DNA of 64,000 bases from Olivibacter domesticus (lineage in GTDB: Bacteria > Bacteroidota > Bacteroidia > Sphingobacteriales > Sphingobacteriaceae). The stretch lies in the NCBI RefSeq assembly GCF_900109575.1, contig NZ_FOAF01000001.1, positions 1-64,000 on the forward strand, written 5' to 3'. The notes under the pieces were generated by a model. The model did not search any database, was not told the DNA's origin, and saw only the letters and a list, made by a program, of their open reading frames with translations. Each line of letters starts with the position of its first letter. Position 1 is the stretch's first letter. The position numbers and the translations under genes are program-made. Of the stretch, positions 8,633 through 16,594 are shown one piece after another.

Positions 8633-9460
8633 TTATATCTTGTCGTTTTTAATGTATTCTCCAAGAATATTGAAATTTATAGTATGTTTTAGTGTTTTTC
8701 TGATAGCCGCGTCGTAATTATTTTGCTTTTTCCATTCAATGTCGACATAAAAATCGTACTCGTTTCTTTTTCCCACCACAGGCATAGATTGAATTTTACT
8801 CATGTTGATCTGTTCCTCGGAAAAAAATGTAAGTACGCGGGCTAATGAGCCAATACTATTGTCGGTTTGAAACAAGAGAGTTGCTTTATTAGCTTTAGGA
8901 TTCTCCGTTTTCTCTTTAGATAAGATCAAAAAACGAGTATAATTTTTTTTATTTGTTTCTATCCTTCTTTCTATAATATCTAAACCGTAAAGCTTTGCTG
9001 CTAGTTGATTGGCAACGGCAGCTGTATCAGTTAGTTTGTTGTCAGCTATTTTCTTTGCACATGATGCGGTGTCCATTCCTTCTGTGACTTTAAAAAGCGG
9101 ATGCTCTTCTAGGTAATCTGCACACTGTCTAAGGGCTATGGGATGCGATTCTACACTTCTGATCTGGTCGAGTTTTATACCCGGTAGGGCAAGGAGATGC
9201 AGTTGGATACTTAAATATACTTCTCCAACAATCGGGAAATGATAGTCATGTAATAATGTGTAATTCGGTAATAAACTCCCCGCTATTGAATTTTCTATTG
9301 CCATAACCACATAATCTGCCTCATTTTTTTTCAAAGCCTCACATGTGTGTTTAAAAGTCTCACATTCTACTGTTTCGATTTCTTGACCGAAATATTTGAA
9401 GGCAGCCTCTTCATGAAAAGAGGCACGTGTTCCTTGGATCGCTACTTTTATTTTGCTCAT
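8633..9460 (-). CDS. pheA: Prephenate dehydratase with ACT domain
   Basis: A 275-residue enzyme that turns prephenate into phenylpyruvate. Residues 1-180 are the catalytic domain (IQGTRASFHEEAA at the start, AIENSIAGS, ESHPIAL, and the catalytic TRF in KKNYTRFLIL); residues about 190-270 are an ACT domain. The usual phenylalanine-binding ESRP motif of the ACT domain reads QSMP here. I chose the ATG at 9460; an in-frame TTG at 9472 would fall in the T-run of the attenuator and is unlikely. First gene of the aromatic operon; it directly follows the leader peptide and terminator that control it. Confidence 0.95.
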   Translation of the reverse strand: MSKIKVAIQGTRASFHEEAAFKYFGQEIETVECETFKHTCEALKKNEADYVVMAIENSIAGSLLPNYTLLHDYHFPIVGEVYLSIQLHLLALPGIKLDQIRSVESHPIALRQCADYLEEHPLFKVTEGMDTASCAKKIADNKLTDTAAVANQLAAKLYGLDIIERRIETNKKNYTRFLILSKEKTENPKANKATLLFQTDNSIGSLARVLTFFSEEQINMSKIQSMPVVGKRNEYDFYVDIEWKKQNNYDAAIRKTLKHTINFNILGEYIKNDKI

Positions 9461-9470
9461 TTTATTGTTC

Positions 9471-9504
9471 AAAAAAAAAGTCCCGGTTGCTCACCGGGAC
9501 TTTT
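9471..9504 (-). terminator. Attenuator: leader terminator before pheA
   Basis: On the minus strand a GC-rich stem (AGTCCCGGT, 9501-9493, with ACCGGGACT, 9487-9479) has a 5-base loop and runs into nine Ts ending at 9471, only 10 bases before the pheA ATG. It lies between the promoter and the first structural gene, so it must end transcription early. The end of the leader ORF (9537-9532, CCGGGA) can instead pair with TCCCGG (9499-9494) of the terminator's first arm, with flanking G-U pairs, giving the antiterminator. Confidence 0.92.
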
Positions 9505-9527
9505 CTATACATTCTTATATATGCATG

Positions 9528-9593
9528 TTAATCCCGGCCCTTACTGCTAAAGTAAAAGTAACCAAAGAACCAATATGCTGCTGTGTATTTCAT
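9528..9593 (-). CDS. Aromatic-rich leader peptide of the pheA operon
   Basis: A 21-codon ORF (ATG at 9593, TAA at 9528) beginning MKYTAAYWFFGYFYF. Nine of 21 residues are aromatic (four Phe, four Tyr, one Trp), and residues 7-15 are aromatic except for one Gly. Its last codons (GGC CGG GAT TAA) form the antiterminator strand. A ribosome stalled at the aromatic codons would leave that strand free, while a ribosome reaching the stop would cover it, so the terminator forms when charged aromatic tRNAs are plentiful. This is the classical pheL/trpL layout. The peptide itself probably has no other function. Confidence 0.9.
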   Translation of the reverse strand: MKYTAAYWFFGYFYFSSKGRD

Positions 9594-9611
9594 TATTTCT
9601 TTTTGATATGG

Positions 9612-9642
9612 CAAATATATGCAAGAATTATTATGAAACAAG
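9612..9642 (-). promoter_or_regulatory. Promoter of the pheA leader/operon
   Basis: On the minus strand: -33 CTTG (9642-9639), a 19-base spacer, and -7 TATATTTG (9619-9612). This matches the Bacteroidota housekeeping promoter (TTTG, about 19, TAnnTTTG) except for one base of the -33. Transcription should begin near 9605, about 12 bases before the leader ATG. Confidence 0.75.
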
Positions 9643-9645
9643 AAA

Positions 9646-10059
9646 AAAAATAAAAAAAATGTAAAGAAAATTCTTGGCACTATTTAGTATAGAGGGTAAT
9701 TATTCTTGGGTAATGAAAGTGTGTTTTTACAATATGTTTATCGTTAAACAGATGTGATTGACTTTTTTTTGTTGTCGTATTGCTGATTTTTTCGGTTAAT
9801 TATCTTAAAAAATAAGTTATTGAGTGAATATTGTGTGTTTTAAAAGATTTTGTTTTTGTTATTTCTATATTTTTCACGTTTTTATTTTATTATTTTCTTT
9901 AATGATGTATTTATTTTGTATGTTTTTTAAATAAATAGCGTAAATTTTATTATTTTTTTTATTTAAAAGTTGTTAATATGAAATATATGTACTTTATTTG
10001 TATTATTATTATTAAAAAATCAATTTAAAACACTTTTTTAACGCCTAAATTCAAATTAA
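9646..10059. other. AT-rich divergent region before the ammonium transporter
   Basis: About 410 bases, very AT-rich, no ORF. It must hold the promoter of the rightward ammonium transporter gene; the best match I find is weak (TTG at 9970-9972, 17 bases, TACTTTAT at 9990-9997). Confidence 0.4.
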
Positions 10060-11376
10060 ATGGAAAAAATTTGCGACATTCTTACTTTTTTGCCAACTGC
10101 TTTGCCTTCTATTGTGGTGTTGCAAGATGCTAGTGAAGCAGTTACTTCAGGAGCAGAAGCTCTTCTGACTGCTAATAACATTTGGATGATGCTTTCGGCG
10201 GCATTAGTCTTTATTATGCATCTGGGATTTGCCAGTGTTGAAGCGGGATTTACACAAGCTAAAAATACCGTTAATATCCTGTTTAAAAACACGCTTACAC
10301 CGGTAATAGGCCTTGTTACTTACGGTCTAATAGGGTTTTCCCTTATGTATCCGGGAGATTTTGGGGGAGTCTTAGGCTTTAGTAAAGAGTCTTGGGATGT
10401 TATTTGGTTAGCTCCTGCAAGTGCGGATGTGAGTGCTGGTTATGCGGATGGTGGTTATACTTTTTGGACAGATTTTTTATTTCAAGGAATGTTTGCTGCT
10501 ACCTGCGCAACGATCGTGTCGGGTGCTGTGGCTGAAAGAACAAAGTTAGGAGCTTACCTGACTTTCACGCTGATCTTTGTAAGCGTTGTTTATCCAATCA
10601 TAGGAAGTTGGAAGTGGGGTGGCGGATTCTTGGATAAATTAGGTTTCTACGATTTTGCTGGTTCTACGTTGGTGCATTCAGTTGGAGGATGGGGAGCACT
10701 GATTGGAATTTGGTTAGTGGGCCCAAGAATAGGTAAATATGAAAATGGTAAAGTGAAAGATTTTCCGGGATCTTCCGTGCCTTTAGCTACAATAGGTGTC
10801 TTCTTGCTTTGGCTCGGTTGGTTTGGCTTTAACGGAGGGTCTGTTCTTTCAGCAAATCCAGGGGCGGTATCATTGGTGTTGGTTACTACTACCCTAGGAG
10901 CATGCGGTGGCGCTATTGGTGGACATTTAGGTGGGAAAATATTTATGAAGAGAATGGACTTTGGTATGGTGCTCAATGGAATTTTAGCGGGCTTGGTTGG
11001 GATTACTGCTGGGGCCGATGTTATTACACCATTGGAAGCGCTCATAATTGGTCTTGTTGCGGGTGTTCTCGTAGTGGTGTCTGTATTGACCTTAGATAAA
11101 CTAAAATTGGATGATCCAGTCGGTGCGGTATCCGTTCATTTGGTTTGCGGTATATGGGGAACACTGGCAACGGGTATTTTTGGTGAAGGAAAATCATTTA
11201 TGTCACAGCTTTACGGTGTGTTGGCATGTGGGGCCGCTGCTGCGATAGGTGCCTTTATTATTTTTTATGTACTAAAATTGACAATGGGGTTAAGGGTGTC
11301 TAAAGAGCATGAGGTGGAGGGTTTAGATAGTCATGAGCACGGTATACGTGGTTACACGATCCTGGTAGAAGATTAA
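10060..11376 (+). CDS. amt: Ammonium transporter (Amt family), porin-linked
   Basis: A 438-residue inner-membrane channel for ammonium/ammonia with about eleven membrane helices. The two conserved pore histidines are present, in STLVHSVGGWG and VSVHLVCGIWG, and the LWLGWFGFNGGS segment is typical. The N terminus keeps an extra hydrophobic stretch before the first core helix. It differs clearly from the second Amt in this window (for example VEAGFTQAKN in place of YGGMVHRKN). It is followed 180 bases on by an outer-membrane porin gene on the same strand, a pairing that suggests joint nitrogen uptake across both membranes. No PII (GlnB/GlnK) gene is adjacent. Confidence 0.93.
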   Translation: MEKICDILTFLPTALPSIVVLQDASEAVTSGAEALLTANNIWMMLSAALVFIMHLGFASVEAGFTQAKNTVNILFKNTLTPVIGLVTYGLIGFSLMYPGDFGGVLGFSKESWDVIWLAPASADVSAGYADGGYTFWTDFLFQGMFAATCATIVSGAVAERTKLGAYLTFTLIFVSVVYPIIGSWKWGGGFLDKLGFYDFAGSTLVHSVGGWGALIGIWLVGPRIGKYENGKVKDFPGSSVPLATIGVFLLWLGWFGFNGGSVLSANPGAVSLVLVTTTLGACGGAIGGHLGGKIFMKRMDFGMVLNGILAGLVGITAGADVITPLEALIIGLVAGVLVVVSVLTLDKLKLDDPVGAVSVHLVCGIWGTLATGIFGEGKSFMSQLYGVLACGAAAAIGAFIIFYVLKLTMGLRVSKEHEVEGLDSHEHGIRGYTILVED

Positions 11377-11558
11377 TTCTTGAGCACCCGGTCCTAGTAT
11401 TTTTTGGACAGGGTGCTATCTAATCAAGCCTAATAATAATTTGTATAGCCATTCCTGTTTTTTTAATGATAAAAAATTTCTTAAAGGCAGATGTCTGGAG
11501 TATAATGACAAAAAAAATACCTAATTATCACAAACATTAATAAAAAAGTAATTAAATT

Positions 11559-12605
11559 ATGAAAAAATGCATGACCATGTTAGCTCTTTCTTTAGCTACT
11601 TCCTATGCTGTTGCGCAAGAGAGTGAGCCGTTAAGTATTTCGGGATCAGTAGATACTTATTTTAAGTATGATTTTTCAAAATACAGAGATGAGGACGGTA
11701 TGTCTAACATCCCAACCTATTTTGGTAGTGAGCAAAATTCAGTTTCTTTAGGAATGATCAATTTGGTGCTCGGTAAAAAGGTTGGGAAGGCGTCCTTTGT
11801 AGGGGATCTTTCCTTTGGTCCGCGTGGTCAGAATGCGGCTTCTATAAGCGGTTCAATACCCAATGGCCCGGATAATAACACTTTTAATATTCAAAATTTA
11901 TATGTTTCTTATGAATTTACCGATAAGTTTTCGATGACAGCAGGTTATATGGGAACATTTGTGGGTTACGAGATTATTTCCCCGACCGGCAATTTTAATT
12001 ATTCAACATCATATCTTTTTTCTAACGGCCCTTTCCAAAATGCAGGGATAAAAGCGAATTATAAATTTTCAGATAAAGTAGGGTTAATGGTCGGATTGTT
12101 TAACGACTGGAATGTTTATCAGGATTTTAATGGTGTTTCAGATTTTGGTGCTCAATTGTCGCTGTCGCCGGTTGAAGGATGGGATGCTTATATTAATTTT
12201 TTAACAGGTTATCCTTCAGGAACTATAATAGATTTAACCACTTCTTATCAAATATCCGAAGCGTTTAAGCTAGGTTTGAACGCTGCCGATCGCACTAATT
12301 CGGGAGATGATACCGGTGGCTATTTCGGTGCAGCTTTATATCCTCAATACGCTTTTTCTGATGCATTTTCCTTGGGGTTGAGAGGAGAATATTACAAAAC
12401 AAAAGATTTTATGGAGGAAGAGGTGAATGTAGAGGGGGCTTCTGTATTGGGTTTAACGCTGTCTGCAAATGTGAAAGCAGGTCCACTGACAGTAATACCG
12501 GAATTTCGATTAGATAATAACTCTGAAAAAGTGTTTATGAACTCTTCGGGAGGGCCCACTAAAAATGCTGCTCAATTTTTAATAGCGGCAGTTTATGCCT
12601 TCTAA
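11559..12605 (+). CDS. Outer-membrane beta-barrel porin
   Basis: A 348-residue protein with a signal peptide (1-19, cut after AVA) and alternating amphipathic strands rich in aromatic and Gly residues; the C terminus ends in a strand closing with Phe (LIAAVYAF), as in outer-membrane barrels. It resembles the OmpL-like 'beta-barrel porin-2' family. It follows the ammonium transporter gene and probably admits its substrate or a nitrogen source, though substrate cannot be read from sequence. A perfect terminator hairpin lies 125 bases after the stop. Confidence 0.75.
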   Translation: MKKCMTMLALSLATSYAVAQESEPLSISGSVDTYFKYDFSKYRDEDGMSNIPTYFGSEQNSVSLGMINLVLGKKVGKASFVGDLSFGPRGQNAASISGSIPNGPDNNTFNIQNLYVSYEFTDKFSMTAGYMGTFVGYEIISPTGNFNYSTSYLFSNGPFQNAGIKANYKFSDKVGLMVGLFNDWNVYQDFNGVSDFGAQLSLSPVEGWDAYINFLTGYPSGTIIDLTTSYQISEAFKLGLNAADRTNSGDDTGGYFGAALYPQYAFSDAFSLGLRGEYYKTKDFMEEEVNVEGASVLGLTLSANVKAGPLTVIPEFRLDNNSEKVFMNSSGGPTKNAAQFLIAAVYAF

Positions 12606-12730
12606 GTCAGGATATGACCTAGATAGATTTAGATTTTATGAAGAAGGAGAGGGGATTGTATCATAATTCAGTCTAACCCCAAAGTCGCCAAATAATATTT
12701 TATGGCGGTATTCATCCTAATCATCCTAAC

Positions 12731-12769
12731 AAAAAACGGCAATTCTCAATTTGAGAATTGCCGTTTTTT
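12731..12769. terminator. Strong terminator after the porin gene
   Basis: A 19-bp perfect inverted repeat (12731-12749 with 12751-12769) centred on a single base, with A-run on one side and T-run on the other. The middle base pairs must open to form a loop. It can work in both directions. Confidence 0.9.
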
Positions 12770-13350
12770 GTTGCTGTTTTACTATTTCAAGAGGCTGTTC
12801 GAAATTAAATTTTGTTTACGAATTATGATTTTGATTATTGATACAGCTCCTTTTTGTTGAGTAATCCGTTATTTATGGTTGTTTAAATTTCTTCATTTTC
12901 CTAATTGATTTATTGATTTAACGGCTGATGGTCTGTATGCGATGTGCATGTAAGCTGTTAAATATAAATGTTTATCTGCAAGACGAAAATGGATAATCAT
13001 AAGTCAATGCATGTGGCTCAATTGCTGCCGCTTTGTTGAATTAAGTGTGTCGTTGAGATTAACCAATTGTTTATAAGGAATGCTGTGGTGCTGTTTACGT
13101 AAAGGAAACGTGTGGGTTTGTGTCTTAAACTTAAGCTGCTAATAAAGCTTTATATATGTTCAATTCGTTTTTATTTAGGTGGTATCAGTCATCAGGGAAT
13201 ATAATTGAAAACAAATCTTCTATCATGCTTTTAAGGAAGATGTTCTGGTCATCCAGGTAGTAATACGAGTGATGAACCAACTGATTTTAGTCGGTAGGTC
13301 GTTGGTTTAACAAGGTCTTATTCTATGGGAGCGGCGAAGAAAGAAAAAAA
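12770..13350. other. Gene-free region between porin and second amt
   Basis: About 580 bases with no coding ORF. A hairpin of 7 bp (aaccaac 13275-13281 with gttggtt 13301-13307) is the only structure I can point to. A small RNA is possible but there is no positive evidence. Confidence 0.3.
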
Positions 13351-13372
13351 GCGCGCATTCTACAATGCACGC
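13351..13372. terminator. Terminator of the second ammonium transporter gene
   Basis: A 9-bp stem (13351-13359 with 13364-13372, one G-U pair) with a 4-base loop, T-runs on both sides, 28 bases past the stop codon of the leftward amt gene. Confidence 0.8.
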
Positions 13373-13400
13373 CTTTTTTATCGATTAAATAATTTAAATG

Positions 13401-14765
13401 TTAGAAGGTCTGTTGGTGGGTCGTAAGCGGACTTGGTGTATTGTAGTTTTCGTTGTGCTGACTCATGTCTAAGCCTAACTCTTCCTCTTCAGAGCTCACT
13501 CTTAATGGCTGTATGAGGTTAACTAATTTGAAAATGATAAATGAGACAGCAAAACTAAAAAGAACTACGATTACCATTGCCTTCAGCTGCGTAAAAAAGA
13601 ATTCAGGGTTTCCATAGAACAGTCCATCGTTTCCTATAGGATTTACTTTTTTGCTGGCAAAAACGCCAGTTAACACCATGCCTACCATGCCACCAACTCC
13701 ATGGCAAGGGAATACATCTAATGTGTCGTCTAATACTGTTTTAGATTTCCATTGAACAACTAAATTAGATATAATGGCTGCAATTACGCCGATGAAGATA
13801 CTTTGTGGGATACCTACGAATCCGGCTGCCGGTGTGATGGCTACGAGGCCCACAACAGCTCCAATACAGAACCCAAGAACAGAGGGTTTTTTACCTTTAA
13901 TCACATCAAAAAACATCCATGAAAGGCCTGCGGCTCCAGCGGCTGTATTGGTGGTGCCAAAAGCAGAAACTGCTAAGTCGCTTGCCGACAATGCGGAACC
14001 GGCGTTAAATCCGAACCATCCGAACCACAATAGTCCTGTGCCGATTAATACGTAAGGAATGTTTGCTGGAGGGATTTCCTCATGATCTAAGTGCGATCTT
14101 CTTCTCTTTAAAACAAGTGCTCCAGCAAGTGCTGCGCAACCAGCAGAGATGTGTACAACTGTACCACCGGCAAAATCAAGTACGCCCATTTTGGCTAAGA
14201 ATCCTTCTGGATGCCAGCTCCAATGAGCGAGTGGTGCATACACAAATAAACAGAATAATACAATAAATAAAATATAGGAAGTAAAACGAATTCTTTCCGC
14301 CACGGCTCCAACTACTAGTCCTGGGGTAATAATGGCAAACATAAGCTGGAACAATGCGAATAAAGATAAAGGGATTGTCGGCCCCCCCGGCCATGGTTCT
14401 CCGGCTATAACATTATTGAAAAATAAGAAGGTCTTTGGGTTGCCAATTAAGCCACCAATTGAATCGCCAAAGCAAAGGCTGAAACCAACGATTACCCATA
14501 AGACGCTCACAATGCCAGCAGCAACTACACTCTTCATCATCGTTGAAAGTACGTTTTTACGGTGTACCATCCCGCCATAGAAAAAAGCTAAACCTGGCGT
14601 CATTAAAAATACCAGTGCGGCGGAGGTGAGTACCCATGCAATGTCTGCGCCATTGTAAATGCCTTCACCGTTAAATGGGGTAGCAGGTTGAATAAAGATT
14701 GCGGCAATCGCTGCAAATAGCAATACCATAAATGGTGTTGTTTTTTTGATAGTGTTTGTTTCCAT
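13401..14765 (-). CDS. amtB: Ammonium transporter, AmtB type
   Basis: A 454-residue inner-membrane ammonium channel of the classical AmtB type. The first about 30 residues hold a hydrophobic, probably cleaved, leader; the core then shows LVFLMTPGLAFFYGGMVHRKN, the pore histidines in GTVVHISAG and DVFPCHGVGG, and LLWFGWFGFNAGS. The C-terminal tail (GLDMSQHNENY) is the part that contacts PII proteins in the family. It faces the first amt gene (convergent) and has its own strong promoter about 230 bases upstream. Two Amt proteins of different subtype this close suggest that they are used under different nitrogen conditions. Confidence 0.95.
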   Translation of the reverse strand: METNTIKKTTPFMVLLFAAIAAIFIQPATPFNGEGIYNGADIAWVLTSAALVFLMTPGLAFFYGGMVHRKNVLSTMMKSVVAAGIVSVLWVIVGFSLCFGDSIGGLIGNPKTFLFFNNVIAGEPWPGGPTIPLSLFALFQLMFAIITPGLVVGAVAERIRFTSYILFIVLFCLFVYAPLAHWSWHPEGFLAKMGVLDFAGGTVVHISAGCAALAGALVLKRRRSHLDHEEIPPANIPYVLIGTGLLWFGWFGFNAGSALSASDLAVSAFGTTNTAAGAAGLSWMFFDVIKGKKPSVLGFCIGAVVGLVAITPAAGFVGIPQSIFIGVIAAIISNLVVQWKSKTVLDDTLDVFPCHGVGGMVGMVLTGVFASKKVNPIGNDGLFYGNPEFFFTQLKAMVIVVLFSFAVSFIIFKLVNLIQPLRVSSEEEELGLDMSQHNENYNTPSPLTTHQQTF

Positions 14766-15360
14766 AATTTTTTTAAAATAATTCAGCTTTTAGGTTTGTT
14801 ACATTTTGGTTATATATAGTGAAATCTCATTTCTGCAAGGAATCTGTCAATCTAATTTGCTTAAAATGCATGTATATAGGTTATGACTATAAGTTCTGCT
14901 TTAAAATGCAGGTTTGGTTATAGTATTTTTTTTATTTTTATAATATATTTAGAGTATTTTTGTTTTTATTTGATATAAATCGAACAATTTTTATCAAATG
15001 TAGAATAGAAATTCGTTTTTTCAAAATATTTATGATTTTTTTAAATAAAAAAATCAAAATTTACACATGATGCAGGTTTGTCAACAGAATTATTGTTGAT
15101 GTTTGTTTTTTATTTTATATATTATTTTAGTTTAGTGTGTGTTATTTTGTGATTTTTATTGTTTTTTTATTATATTAATAAGATGATGTTGTTGTTTTGA
15201 TAGTCTTTAGGTGATGTTTTAAGGGGTTTTTAAGGATTTTTTTACGATATTGGTGTTGAAGATGTTCTAGGTCATTCTTTTAAATTAATTTCCTTTACAA
15301 AATTCAAAGAAGAAAGGCAGATCAGTTACAGGTGTAGATAGATGCCTGGGGTTGTTTTTT
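14766..15360. other. Long AT-rich leader/promoter region of amtB
   Basis: 595 bases, strongly AT-rich, without an ORF. It holds the amtB promoter (14995-15025), which implies a 5' untranslated leader of roughly 220 bases. I see no clear riboswitch fold in it. Confidence 0.4.
14995..15025 (-). promoter_or_regulatory. Consensus promoter of amtB
   Basis: On the minus strand: -33 TTTG (15025-15022), exactly 19 bases, -7 TACATTTG (15002-14995). This is a full match to the Bacteroidota promoter consensus. Confidence 0.75.
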
Positions 15361-16545
15361 CTATTGAGCTACTTTCTTTTTTGCGCTGACAAAGCTTAAA
15401 TAAGCTGTACCACAAATACCGGCTAGCAAAGAAGCGCACAATATGGCAAATTTGGCCTCAGCAAGAAGACTGTGATTTTCCACAAAAGATAAAATAGCAA
15501 CGAAAATTGACATAGTAAAACCTATCCCACCTAGTATACCAGCACCAAAAATATGATTCCACTTAGTGCCGGCAGGTAATTTTGCAATGCCAGCTTTTGT
15601 TGAGAGCCATGAGAAAATTGTTATACCGAGGGGTTTCCCTATAAAAAGTCCGAAAATGATACCGAAGCCAAGCGGAGTTGCCAATCCGCTCATCATACCT
15701 TTCTCAAAACGAATGTTCGTATTTGAAAGTGCAAATAAAGGCATGATAAGAAAGTTTACCGGTCTAAATAGATAATGTTCTAGTTTTTCTAAAGGTGATT
15801 CTTTAGCGTCGGGTGTTGTAGGTAAAGTAAATGCTGTAAGTACGCCGGCTATTGTCGCGTGAATGCCTGAGTGATGTATAAAATACCAAATGAATACGCC
15901 GGGTATTAAGTAGAATACAAGTTTTTTTACACCCAATTTATTAAATAGAATAAGAACAAGCCAGATAGCTCCTGCGTAGGCAAGGTTTGCAAAATGTATT
16001 TCAGAAGTATAAAATACAGCAATTACTAAAATAGCCATTAAGTCATCTACTATGGCAAGGGCCGCCAAAAAAATGCGTAATGACAGAGGAACACGTTTAC
16101 CCAAAAGACTAATGATTCCAATGGCAAAGGCGATATCCGTTGCCATTGGAATTCCCCAGCCAGTTGCTGTAATACGTCCGTTATTGAATATAAAATAAAT
16201 AAATGCAGGTGTGAGTACTCCACCTAATGCGGCAAGTATGGGAAGCGCCGCTTTTTTTGGGGAGGAAAGTTCCCCTTCAACCAATTCGCGCTTTATTTCT
16301 AATCCGACCATCAAAAAAAATATGGCCATTAATCCATCGTTTATCCATGCAGACACCGTATAATCGAGGTGCAGATAAGGCGTATCAAATCCAATAGTTG
16401 TTGTAAGTAAATCTTCAAAAGATGCTGATAAAGGAGAATTAGCGATTAACAGCGAGAACACCACGCAACATAGTAAAATAATACCTCCTGATGTTTCCGA
16501 TTGTAAAAATTCCTTAAAGGGCTTTAAGTTGATAATCTTTCTCAT
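15361..16545 (-). CDS. nhaA: Na+/H+ antiporter NhaA
   Basis: A 394-residue inner-membrane antiporter with about 12 helices that exports Na+ in exchange for protons. Family marks: FFLMVGLEIKREL, ATDIAFAIGI and the ion-binding aspartate pair in ALAIVDDLMAI. The length is normal. It lies 49 bases downstream of the AgcS symporter gene on the same strand; a shared transcript is likely. Its neighbours (Na+-coupled symporter, BCCT transporter, stress protein) point to sodium and osmotic balance. Confidence 0.95.
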   Translation of the reverse strand: MRKIINLKPFKEFLQSETSGGIILLCCVVFSLLIANSPLSASFEDLLTTTIGFDTPYLHLDYTVSAWINDGLMAIFFLMVGLEIKRELVEGELSSPKKAALPILAALGGVLTPAFIYFIFNNGRITATGWGIPMATDIAFAIGIISLLGKRVPLSLRIFLAALAIVDDLMAILVIAVFYTSEIHFANLAYAGAIWLVLILFNKLGVKKLVFYLIPGVFIWYFIHHSGIHATIAGVLTAFTLPTTPDAKESPLEKLEHYLFRPVNFLIMPLFALSNTNIRFEKGMMSGLATPLGFGIIFGLFIGKPLGITIFSWLSTKAGIAKLPAGTKWNHIFGAGILGGIGFTMSIFVAILSFVENHSLLAEAKFAILCASLLAGICGTAYLSFVSAKKKVAQ

Positions 16546-16594
16546 TGATCAAATTATTTAGTTCAAAAGCAAGCTTTTGCTCAGGAAAATTCGA

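Noticed and set aside
9347-9653. Two plus-strand ORFs across the pheA leader
   Set aside because: They lie opposite pheA and its attenuator; the minus-strand reading explains the sequence fully.
268-11692. 17-base exact match between 268-284 and 11676-11692
   Set aside because: One isolated match in AT-rich DNA of this length can arise by chance; the flanks do not match and one copy is inside the porin gene.
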